A stretch of 5,003 nt of DNA from NCBI GenBank assembly GCA_000495415.1, contig AWGX01000736.1:1-5003 (forward strand), in the 5' to 3' direction. The position numbers and the translations under genes are program-made. Positions 1 through 5,003 of the stretch are shown here, piece by piece; positions within the stretch are counted from its first letter, which is position 1, and each line of letters opens with the position of its first letter. The stretch is from Smithella sp. ME-1 (GTDB taxonomy: Bacteria > Desulfobacterota > Syntrophia > Syntrophales > Smithellaceae). The notes under the pieces were generated by a model that was not told the origin of the DNA, did not search any database, and saw only the letters and a list, made by a program, of their open reading frames with translations.

Positions 1-9
1 CGGGACGAC

Positions 10-91
10 GAGAAATCTTTATTTAATAACATTCCTTCATAAGATTTCTCCCCGAGCATACGCCGGGACATGGTCTTCGGTCGAAATGACA
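10..91. repeat. Dispersed intergenic inverted repeat (REP-like)
   Basis: GAGAAATCTT at 10-19 is the exact reverse complement of AAGATTTCTC at 41-50, with a 21-nt AT-rich spacer between them. The right arm runs on into a GC-rich block ending in TCGGTCGAAATGAC (77-90). The hexamer CGGGAC occurs at both 1-6 and 64-69. From memory, 'agatttctc...cgaaatgaca' units are common non-coding dispersed repeats in several bacterial groups, including deltaproteobacteria. That family assignment is recall, not a search result. The outer boundaries are uncertain and the element may start before the window. It could act as a terminator-like structure for an upstream gene. Confidence 0.5.
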
Positions 92-93
92 TT

Positions 94-122
94 TTGATCA
101 TTATGCAAAGGTTTTTTATTAT
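94..122 (+). promoter_or_regulatory. Likely sigma70 promoter of the thi operon
   Basis: TTGATC at 94-99 serves as the -35 and TATTAT at 117-122 (5 of 6 consensus positions) as the -10, with an ideal 17-nt spacer. Transcription would start near 129 and include the whole riboswitch. This is preferred over the perfect TTGACA at 130-135, whose -10 at 17 nt (TAGGTA) is poor and whose start would fall inside the aptamer. Confidence 0.5.
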
Positions 123-143
123 CGTTCTCTTGACAGAATAGTT

Positions 144-156
144 CCTATCAGATAGG
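144..156. promoter_or_regulatory. Perfect inverted repeat CCTATC-A-GATAGG in the thi leader
   Basis: The 6-bp arms CCTATC (144-149) and GATAGG (151-156) surround a single central A. As DNA this has the form of a compact operator just downstream of the predicted transcription start. As RNA the loop would have to be at least 3 nt (CCTAT/ATAGG with loop CAG), giving a small hairpin directly 5' of the aptamer. The halves resemble those of tet operators (CTATC/GATAG), but the centre is shorter (1 nt rather than 3-4). No repressor can be named from the sequence. Confidence 0.35.
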
Positions 157-159
157 TAA

Positions 160-232
160 CTAACAGGGGTGGCCGACAAGGTCTGAGATTATACCCTTTG
201 AACCTGATCCGGGTAATGCCGGCGTAGGGAGA
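160..232 (+). ncRNA. TPP riboswitch (THI element) aptamer
   Basis: The conserved TPP aptamer blocks occur in order. AGGGGTG is at 165-171, and its GGGT (167-170) pairs with ACCC at 193-196 as P2. GGCC (171-174) pairs with GGTC (180-183) as P3. The pyrimidine-binding CTGAGA loop is at 183-188 and CCTTTGAACCTGAT spans 195-208. CCGG/CCGG (209-212 with 219-222) closes the GTAATG loop as P5, and GCGTAGGGA follows at 222-230. These are the bases known to hold thiamin pyrophosphate. P1 is not obvious and may be weak. The aptamer lies upstream of thi4-thiE and is followed by a terminator, so TPP binding should stop transcription. The class assignment is nearly certain; the exact ends are approximate. 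Confidence 0.96.
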
Positions 233-247
233 GAAAAAGGTGTATCC

Positions 248-281
248 ATCCGTTTCCCCTTATGAGGAAACGGATTTTTTT
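248..281 (+). terminator. Intrinsic terminator, riboswitch expression platform
   Basis: A perfect 10-bp stem (248-257 with 266-275) with an 8-nt loop is followed by an uninterrupted T run at 275-281. It begins 16-18 nt after the aptamer. CCCCT at 256-260 is also complementary to AGGGG at 165-169 inside the aptamer, so an antiterminator pairing that competes with both aptamer and terminator is possible. This layout fits ligand-induced termination before thi4. Confidence 0.92.
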
Positions 282-326
282 ATTGGTATCCATAGCAGTC
301 AGCCACCCAATAAAATCTTTGGGAGG
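278..326 (+). promoter_or_regulatory. Two mutually exclusive RNA stems around the thi4 ribosome binding site
   Basis: Stem A pairs CC-A-CCCAA (303-310) with TTGGG-A-GG (319-326): seven pairs with one A.A mismatch and an 8-nt loop, burying the whole GGGAGG Shine-Dalgarno sequence (321-326). Stem B pairs TTTTATTGG (278-286) with CCAATAAAA (307-315): nine perfect pairs with a 20-nt loop. Stem B uses the same bases as stem A and would free the ribosome binding site. The pairings are seen directly; a role in translation control is inference. The 5' arm of stem B overlaps the terminator's T run. Confidence 0.35.
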
Positions 327-331
327 TATTC

Positions 332-1102
332 ATGTTAAACGAAGTAATTATCAGTCGGGCGATTCTGGATTCCTATTTTAAAAAGCTTGATAGCTGTCTG
401 GAACTTGATGTCGCCATAGTCGGTGGCGGACCATCGGGTTTGGTGGCCGGATACTATCTGGCCAAGGCGGGACGGAAGGTGGCACTCTTCGAACGCAAGC
501 TCTCGATAGGCGGCGGCGTTTGGGGAGGCGGCATGATGTTCAATTCCATCGTGGTGCAGGAGGCCGGCCGTCAACTGCTTGAAGAGTTCGACCTTAAAGG
601 CACGGAATACGCTCCGGGATATTCTGTTCTCGATGCCGTGGATGTCGCGGCGACACTCATCCACAAAGCCGTGCGGGCCGGACTGCAGATATTCAACCTC
701 ATTGCCATGGAGGATGTGGTCATCAAGAACGAGCGTGTGGCCGGTCTGGTCATCAATTGGGGCGCGGTTGATACCCTGAAATGGCATGTGGACCCGATAA
801 CCCTTAATGCCCAATACGTCATCGACGGTACTGGCCATCCCGCCAATGTCACTGAAGTGCTCGTGCGAAAAATGGGCGTCCGGCTGAATACGAGCACCGG
901 TGGCATCGTGGGCGAAAAATCCATGGAAGCCGAACAGGGCGAGCTGCAAACCGTTGAAAACACCCGCGAAGTTTATCCCGGGCTTTATGTCAGCGGCATG
1001 GCCGCCAACGCGGTTTACGGCGGCTACCGGATGGGACCGGTCTTCGGCGGTATGCTGCTTTCGGGCCGCAAAGCAGCCGAAGATATTCTGGCACGTTTAT
1101 GA
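332..1102 (+). CDS. thi4: Thi4-family thiazole synthase, sulfide-dependent type
   Basis: Makes the thiazole half of thiamin (ADP-thiazole) from NAD and glycine in an iron-dependent reaction in the cytoplasm. The 256 residues match the usual length of prokaryotic Thi4. An FAD/NAD-type Rossmann fold opens with GGGPSG (31-36), and Glu54 ends the second strand. A glycine block GGGVWGGG (60-67), GTGHP (166-170) and the C-terminal [10 protein letters not shown] (231-240) are all family signatures. The key segment is WHVDP (151-155). His152 stands where yeast Thi4 has Cys205, the residue that gives up its sulfur, and Asp154 matches the metal-binding Asp. As known for methanogen homologues, this type uses free sulfide and is catalytic. 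The start has GGGAGG 5 nt upstream. The gene sits behind a TPP riboswitch and overlaps the thiE frame, which rules against the old 'ribose-1,5-bisphosphate isomerase' label for such proteins. Confidence 0.94.
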   Translation: MLNEVIISRAILDSYFKKLDSCLELDVAIVGGGPSGLVAGYYLAKAGRKVALFERKLSIGGGVWGGGMMFNSIVVQEAGRQLLEEFDLKGTEYAPGYSVLDAVDVAATLIHKAVRAGLQIFNLIAMEDVVIKNERVAGLVINWGAVDTLKWHVDPITLNAQYVIDGTGHPANVTEVLVRKMGVRLNTSTGGIVGEKSMEAEQGELQTVENTREVYPGLYVSGMAANAVYGGYRMGPVFGGMLLSGRKAAEDILARL

Positions 1103-1119
1103 ATTCAGCGGAGAAGAAA

Positions 1120-1749
1120 ATGTTGCGTCCATCCCTGCGACGCGGGCTTTACCTGATCCTGACCGAGCCGCGCAACGGTTATGAAACGCTGGGCCGATGG
1201 GCGGTGGAAGCCGGTCTTCCGGCCGTACAGTTGCGCTATAAAGGGCATGACGAACATGAGCATTTTGCTCTGGCGCATGCCCTGCGGCAGATTACCAAAG
1301 GCACCGGCACGCTCTTCATCATCAATGACCGGCCGGACATCGCGCTTGCCTCGCAGGCCGACGGCGTGCATATGGGGCAGGGTGATCTTCCGGCAGCGGA
1401 AGCACGCAAGCTCATCGGTCCGGCCATGCTGCTGGGTCTTTCCACGCACAATCAGGAGCAGGTTGCGGCCGCGAATGACGCGCCTGTGGATTACATCGGT
1501 TTCGGGCCGCTGTTTGCCACCAATTCCAAGGAACAACCTGATCCGGTGACAGGACCGGACGCCTTGAAGGCCGCGCTGGCCGTCAGCCGACATCCCGTTG
1601 TGGCTATTGGCGGATTAAACCTGAAGCGCATCAGGCAATTGCAACCGCGCCCGCACAATGCGGCAGTCATCAGCGCCGTAAGCGAAGCGCTCGATCCGTT
1701 GGCCGCGATGCGCGCGATCCATGACGCCTGCCTAGATAGGAAATCATGA
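1120..1749 (+). CDS. thiE: Thiamin-phosphate synthase (thiamin-phosphate pyrophosphorylase)
   Basis: Joins hydroxymethylpyrimidine pyrophosphate to thiazole phosphate, giving thiamin phosphate and pyrophosphate. It has a soluble TIM-barrel fold. Numbered from this start (209 residues, normal for ThiE), QLRYK is at 37-41, IND at 68-70, HMGQGDLP at 84-91, the LGLSTH loop at 106-111, GFGPLFATNSK at 127-137, VAIGG at 161-165 and AVISAVSEA at 182-190. These are the pyrimidine, metal/pyrophosphate and thiazole-phosphate binding segments. One oddity is that the usual G-A-D-G before the last motif reads R-P-H-N. The frame also has an ATG at 1099 overlapping the thi4 stop (ATGA), seven codons earlier. 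I chose 1120 because GGAG (1110-1113) sits 6 nt before it, whereas 1099 has no Shine-Dalgarno sequence. It is cotranscribed with thi4 and translational coupling is likely. Confidence 0.95.
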   Translation: MLRPSLRRGLYLILTEPRNGYETLGRWAVEAGLPAVQLRYKGHDEHEHFALAHALRQITKGTGTLFIINDRPDIALASQADGVHMGQGDLPAAEARKLIGPAMLLGLSTHNQEQVAAANDAPVDYIGFGPLFATNSKEQPDPVTGPDALKAALAVSRHPVVAIGGLNLKRIRQLQPRPHNAAVISAVSEALDPLAAMRAIHDACLDRKS

Positions 1750-1871
1750 TGCCTTGCATCGTTGTTATTACGGATTGCCTTCATCCATTATTTTCAGGTA
1801 TTCTATTCTTTTTATCAGCGGCGGGTGGGAATAATAAAACCAGACATACAAAGGGTGAGGATGCAGATTAG
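1746..1871 (+). pseudogene. Possible stump of a third thi-operon gene (41 codons)
   Basis: An ATG overlaps the thiE stop codon as ATGA and is preceded by AGGA (1738-1741) at 4 nt, or at 7 nt for the second ATG at 1749. This is the standard layout of a coupled downstream cistron. The frame begins MMPCIVVITDCLHP, a plausible hydrophobic first strand, but ends at TAG (1869-1871). From 1768 onward it is antisense to the 3' end of the M48 protease gene. I do not recognise a family. It could be the remnant of a gene truncated when the M48 region was joined here, a tiny real peptide, or chance. The start signals are visible; gene loss is inference. Confidence 0.25.
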
Positions 1872-3024
1872 ACAGATTATCTTTGGCCAGGCGCTTGAGA
1901 GCGTTGATCATGGGTTCTGAAGTTCCTGTTAATTCATGAGCCATCTTATCGGCTTCACGTTCATGCCGGCGTGAGATGAAAGCGCCCAGAGGACTGAAGA
2001 AAAATCCAATGCAACTCAGATAAACCGAAATCAGTAGTAATCCGGCATAAACAGGCGCGTGTTTTAAACCAAAAGCGATGTATAAAGGCGGCCAGTTAAC
2101 AAGATGATAAATAAAAAAGAATCCCCCAAAAGATGCGGCAATCATAAATACCAATGTTTTTAAAATATGTTTCTTTTTCCAGTGACCGATTTCATGCGCG
2201 AGAACTGCCAGGATTTCATCATGCGAATGCGAAGCAAGCAAAGTATCAAATAGAACAATGCGTTTGGTTTTGCCGATGCCGGTAAAATAAGCGTTGGTGT
2301 GTTTGGAGCGTTTGCCTTCGTCTACCTGAAAAATTCCTTTGGCTTTTAATCCGACTTTGGCCAGCAGCGATGTAATTTTTTCTTTTAAAACTTCATCCTT
2401 AATCGGTTCGTATTTATTAAAGAGCGGCGCAATGACCACAGGAAAAAGCCATAAAAGTAAAATTTCAAATACGGTAAAAAATATCCAGGCCCAGAACCAC
2501 CAACTCTTGGGTAAATAAATAATAAAAGCCATGAAAGCGGAAAGCAAAAATCCCATCAGAATTACAGAAATAATCACGGACTTGATTAAATCAGCAAACC
2601 ACAGCTTCCATGTAATCGTGGAAAAACCATATTTCTTTTCCAGAACAAACGTGTGGTAAATGTCGAAAGGAATTCCCACAACACCACCGATTAAAGAAAG
2701 TACCCCGAAAAAAATCAGCGCCTGCCAGATTAAGTGCAATTGTAATCCTGTTATTTTTTCGACCAGAACAGGCAGCAAAAGAAACAATACTGCAAGTTCG
2801 AGAATGTCATCCGTTAAATTTTCCTTCGACGCCAGACGCGAATTGTCATAAGTGTAATCCACCATCCTGGAGAGAGTCGCCTCATCAATAATTCCCTGAA
2901 AAACCGGCGGAATTACTTTTCCGCAATTGCGCAAATGCCAGATATTGACTTGCTGTAAAAAAAATCTCCAGATTATCCGGCCGACAAACAAAATTAAAAA
3001 AAATATTAAAATAATCTTTTCCAT
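1768..3024 (-). CDS. M48-family (Ste24/CAAX protease 1-like) integral membrane zinc metallopeptidase
   Basis: Predicted inner-membrane zinc endopeptidase of 418 residues, the usual length for the Ste24 branch. It has about seven hydrophobic helices: residues 1-23, 73-90, 97-120, 145-170, 176-201, 288-308 and 325-346. The zinc site is HEIGH (277-281; His277, Glu278, His281), with the third ligand Glu355 in the HEREAD segment (354-359). NAYFTG (244-249) and SHPPLIKRIEYL (399-410) are further family marks. Yeast Ste24 trims prenylated CAAX proteins. Bacteria are not known to make these, so a role in membrane-protein quality control or peptide cleavage is more likely, but this is inference. The Shine-Dalgarno match is weak (GGA 7 nt before ATG). 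It is convergent with thiE and divergent from the acyl-CoA ligase gene. Base composition is much more AT-rich than the thi genes. Confidence 0.92.
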   Translation of the reverse strand: MEKIILIFFLILFVGRIIWRFFLQQVNIWHLRNCGKVIPPVFQGIIDEATLSRMVDYTYDNSRLASKENLTDDILELAVLFLLLPVLVEKITGLQLHLIWQALIFFGVLSLIGGVVGIPFDIYHTFVLEKKYGFSTITWKLWFADLIKSVIISVILMGFLLSAFMAFIIYLPKSWWFWAWIFFTVFEILLLWLFPVVIAPLFNKYEPIKDEVLKEKITSLLAKVGLKAKGIFQVDEGKRSKHTNAYFTGIGKTKRIVLFDTLLASHSHDEILAVLAHEIGHWKKKHILKTLVFMIAASFGGFFFIYHLVNWPPLYIAFGLKHAPVYAGLLLISVYLSCIGFFFSPLGAFISRRHEREADKMAHELTGTSEPMINALKRLAKDNLSNLHPHPLYVWFYYSHPPLIKRIEYLKIMDEGNP

Positions 3025-3051
3025 AAAATATCCGTTAAAAAAAATAATTTA

Positions 3052-3079
3052 AAGATAGATAAACATACTTTGAGGTCAA
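3052..3079 (-). promoter_or_regulatory. Candidate promoter for the M48 protease gene
   Basis: On the minus strand, TTGACC (complement of 3074-3079) and TATCTT (complement of 3052-3057) are separated by 16 nt. Transcription would start near 3045, leaving a short leader of about 20 nt. The -35 matches 5 of 6 positions and the -10 matches 4 of 6. The AT-rich setting makes chance matches fairly easy. Confidence 0.4.
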
Positions 3080-3158
3080 GGCGCAAACTATTTGTGTGAT
3101 TGATTTTCTGCGCCATCAATTTTATAAAATGTAGACTTATACAAGAAAATTAATTTAG

Positions 3159-3187
3159 TTGACAAAAACTTTTTCAGGCTATATCAT
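3159..3187 (+). promoter_or_regulatory. Strong sigma70-like promoter of the acyl-CoA ligase gene
   Basis: A perfect -35, TTGACA (3159-3164), and TATCAT (3182-3187, 5 of 6) are separated by exactly 17 nt. Transcription would start near 3194, giving an untranslated leader of about 119 nt. That leader holds two small inverted repeats: GCAAT/ATTGC (3206-3210 with 3221-3225) and TGCGA/TCGCA (3244-3248 with 3261-3265). No known riboswitch class is recognisable in it. Confidence 0.65.
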
Positions 3188-3312
3188 CCCAGTTAACGTA
3201 AAGTGGCAATGCAACACAATATTGCTGTTATATTAATAATTTATGCGAGACAGTATCTTATCGCACATGCTGAACTTTAATTTGAAATAATTTTATACCG
3301 GGAGGTATTACG

Positions 3313-4953
3313 ATGTCAGATTTCGTCTTTAAAACTGTCGGCCAGTTAATCAGGGAAACAGCATCGCTTTATCCGCAAAATTTGGCTCTTGTTTGTCCTG
3401 ACTTCAACATCCGTCAGACCTACAGCGAATTTTACCAGACATGCAGAGATACGGCCAAAGGACTTATGGCTATCGGCATCAAGCGGGGCGACAATGTCGC
3501 TGTTTGGACGACCAACATTCCCGAATGGATTTATCTGCAGTTTGCTCTGGGAATGACCGGCGGCATTCTGGTTACCATAAACACAAATTATCAGACTCAT
3601 GAGCTGGAGTATATTCTAAAGCAGTCCGATTCTACGACTTTGTTTCTCATCGATTCATACAGGGATACAAGCTTTTACGATACCGTACGTCAAGTTATAC
3701 CCGAGTTGGATTCCTGCCCTATGGGATCTCTGGTTTCAGGAAAATTACCTCTTTTGAAAAATGTAATCTATATCGGGAAAAGAGAAAGCACTCCCGGCAT
3801 GTTTAAATTTACAGATTTGATTACAATGGGAAAGAAAATAACCGATCAGGAACTGGATCACCGGATGAGTACTCTTTACGATGATGATGTAATCAATATG
3901 CAGTATACGTCAGGCACCACCGGCTTTCCTAAAGGAGTTATGCTTACCCACCACAATATAGTAAACAACGCCCGCATGGTCGGGGATGTTATGGGAATGA
4001 CCGAAAAAGACAACCTGCTGATTCAGGTACCATTGTTTCATTGTTTTGGCTGTGTTATGAGTTCATTGAACTGTGTCTACCATGGCTCTACTATGGTAGT
4101 GTTGGAGTATTTCGACCCTCTCAAAGCACTTCACACTATATCTGCCGAGAAATGTACGGCAATCAATGGAGTGCCGACCATGTTCATCGCAATTTTAAAC
4201 CATCCCGATTTTGATAAATATGATATGACCTCTCTGCGCACCGGTATAATGGCCGGAGCACCCTGCCCTGTCGAGACAATGAATCAGGTGCGCACGAAAA
4301 TGCATTGTTCTGAAGTCGTCATTGCTTTTGGTCAGACCGAATCGGCGCCGGTAATGACCATGACGCGTCGCGATGATCCGGTAGAGTTGCGTGTCTCTAC
4401 CGTGGGCAGGCTTTTGCCGGATATCGAAGGAAAAATAATCGATCCGGACAGCGGCATGGATTTGCCGCCGGACACTCAGGGTGAAATTGTCACCCGCAGC
4501 GCCTGCGTAATGAAAGGCTACTACAAAATGCCGGAAGCTACAGCAGAAGCCATTGATAAAGATAAATGGCTGCACACAGGTGATCTGGGCGAAGTAGACA
4601 AAAACGGTTATTTTAAAGTTACCGGCCGCATTAAAGACATGATTATCAGGGGCGGTGAAAATATTTATCCGCGTGAGTTGGAAGAATTTCTCTTTACTCA
4701 TCCCAAAGTAGTTAACGTTCAGGTCATCGGCATTCCCGATAAGAAGTACGGCGAACAGGTGCTCGCTGCTATTCAGATCAAGGCTGGGCAAACAGCATCT
4801 CCTGAAGAATTTGTTGAATTTTGTCGCGAAAAAATCGCAAGGCATAAAATCCCGAAATACTGGGAGTTTGTCGAAGGCTACCCGACAACAGCGAGTGGTA
4901 AAATTCAGAAATTTAAAATGAAGGAAGTGTTTGAAAAAAAATATAAGTCATAA
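3313..4953 (+). CDS. Medium/long-chain fatty acid-CoA ligase (AMP-binding, ANL superfamily)
   Basis: Activates a carboxylic acid, most likely a fatty acid, with ATP to an acyl-adenylate and then to acyl-CoA, the entry step to beta-oxidation or lipid use. The 546 residues contain every core ANL motif: P-loop YTSGTTGFPKG (198-208), PLFHCFG (240-246), FGQTES (339-344), GEIVTRS (390-396), LHTGDLG (420-426) with the ribose-binding Asp424, hinge GRIKD (438-442), RGGENIYPRELEE (446-458), and PTTASGKIQK (524-533) with catalytic Lys530. The overall look is closest to YngI/ACSF2-type ligases, but chain length cannot be read from sequence. There is no signal peptide or membrane helix. The start has GGGAGG (3300-3305) 7 nt upstream, the same GGGAGGTATT string as before thi4. 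Two stops follow at once (TAA TGA). It has its own promoter and a divergent neighbour; no cotranscribed gene is visible in the window. Confidence 0.93.
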   Translation: MSDFVFKTVGQLIRETASLYPQNLALVCPDFNIRQTYSEFYQTCRDTAKGLMAIGIKRGDNVAVWTTNIPEWIYLQFALGMTGGILVTINTNYQTHELEYILKQSDSTTLFLIDSYRDTSFYDTVRQVIPELDSCPMGSLVSGKLPLLKNVIYIGKRESTPGMFKFTDLITMGKKITDQELDHRMSTLYDDDVINMQYTSGTTGFPKGVMLTHHNIVNNARMVGDVMGMTEKDNLLIQVPLFHCFGCVMSSLNCVYHGSTMVVLEYFDPLKALHTISAEKCTAINGVPTMFIAILNHPDFDKYDMTSLRTGIMAGAPCPVETMNQVRTKMHCSEVVIAFGQTESAPVMTMTRRDDPVELRVSTVGRLLPDIEGKIIDPDSGMDLPPDTQGEIVTRSACVMKGYYKMPEATAEAIDKDKWLHTGDLGEVDKNGYFKVTGRIKDMIIRGGENIYPRELEEFLFTHPKVVNVQVIGIPDKKYGEQVLAAIQIKAGQTASPEEFVEFCREKIARHKIPKYWEFVEGYPTTASGKIQKFKMKEVFEKKYKS

Positions 4954-4966
4954 TGAGGAATTAGTG

Positions 4967-5003
4967 AAAAATCTCCACATTGTCATTCCCGCGAAGGCGG
5001 GAA
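4967..5003 (+). repeat. GC-rich hairpin repeat (TTCCCGC-GAAG-GCGGGAA), cut by window end
   Basis: TTCCCGC (4986-4992) and GCGGGAA (4997-5003) form a perfect 7-bp stem with a GAAG loop, preceded by ATTGTCA. From memory, 'GTCATTCCCGCGAA-GCGGGAATCC' units are widespread dispersed intergenic repeats in proteobacteria. The upstream AAAATCTCC recalls the AAGATTTCTCC of the repeat at the window start. Lying 33 nt after the ligase stop, it may protect or end that transcript, but no T run is visible before the window ends. Confidence 0.6.

Noticed and set aside
130..158. TTGACA at 130-135 as the thi promoter -35
   Set aside because: The hexamer is perfect, but the -10 at 17 nt is TAGGTA (2 of 6), and transcription would start about 165, inside the aptamer. 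The 94-122 pair fits better.
335..949. 204-codon minus-strand open frame opposite thi4
   Set aside because: Antisense to a gene with clear family motifs; no recognisable domain and low-complexity shadow composition.
332..1102. Annotation as ribose-1,5-bisphosphate isomerase
   Set aside because: This is an old label for archaeal Thi4 homologues. The TPP riboswitch and adjacent thiE point to thiazole synthesis.
1105..1593. 162-codon minus-strand open frame opposite thiE
   Set aside because: Shadow of the GC-rich thiE frame; no motif and no credible start signals.
1743..1750. ATCATGAT palindrome at the thiE end as a terminator
   Set aside because: The 8-bp self-complementary string has no loop and no T run. 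It comes from the ATGA stop/start overlap context.
3209..3280. 23-codon frame in the ligase leader (starts MQHNIAVILI)
   Set aside because: No convincing Shine-Dalgarno sequence, no run of regulatory codons and no attenuator after it; likely chance.
4195..4845. 216-codon minus-strand open frame opposite the acyl-CoA ligase
   Set aside because: Lies wholly within a gene that carries all ANL motifs; no domain recognised.
4986..5003. Terminal hairpin called as a proven terminator of the ligase gene
   Set aside because: The window ends at the stem, so a T run cannot be seen, and the same unit is known as a dispersed repeat. Listed as a repeat instead.

Overview
This window reads as chromosomal DNA of an anaerobic, probably deltaproteobacterial (Desulfobacterota, Syntrophia-like) organism. 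That placement is an inference from three things: a Thi4-type thiazole synthase of the kind known from anaerobes, a YngI/ACSF2-like acyl-CoA ligase, and short intergenic repeats of the 'TTCCCGC-GCGGGAA' and 'AAGATTTCTC...TCGAAATGAC' kinds. No rRNA or other taxonomic marker is present. The window holds four complete genes, no tRNA, no CRISPR array and no insertion sequence.

Bases 1-331 carry no gene but are dense in signals: a dispersed inverted repeat (about 10-91), a sigma70-like promoter (94-122), a perfect 13-nt inverted repeat (144-156), a TPP riboswitch aptamer (about 160-232), its expression-platform terminator (248-281), and a stretch before the first start codon that can fold in two mutually exclusive ways around the ribosome binding site.

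Bases 332-1749 (+) form a two-gene thiamin operon. thi4 would make the thiazole phosphate and thiE would join it to the pyrimidine pyrophosphate, giving thiamin phosphate. Once converted to TPP, the product would bind the riboswitch and stop its own synthesis. The Thi4 has His where the yeast suicide enzyme has its sulfur-donating Cys, so it is predicted to use exogenous sulfide and to turn over. A third translation start with a Shine-Dalgarno sequence overlaps the thiE stop codon but opens only a 41-codon frame, possibly the stump of a lost third gene.

Bases 1768-3024 (-) encode a seven-helix M48 (Ste24-type) membrane metalloprotease that converges on thiE with an 18-base gap. Base composition drops sharply at this point. 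Bases 3025-3312 are a divergent control region with a good promoter for each side. Bases 3313-4953 (+) encode a complete medium/long-chain acyl-CoA ligase of the ANL superfamily. The window ends in a GC-rich hairpin repeat.

The protease and the ligase have no evident link to thiamin. The window looks like ordinary core metabolism, and its most notable points are the layered control of the thi leader and the thiE/M48 junction. I see no evidence for a wholly new system.
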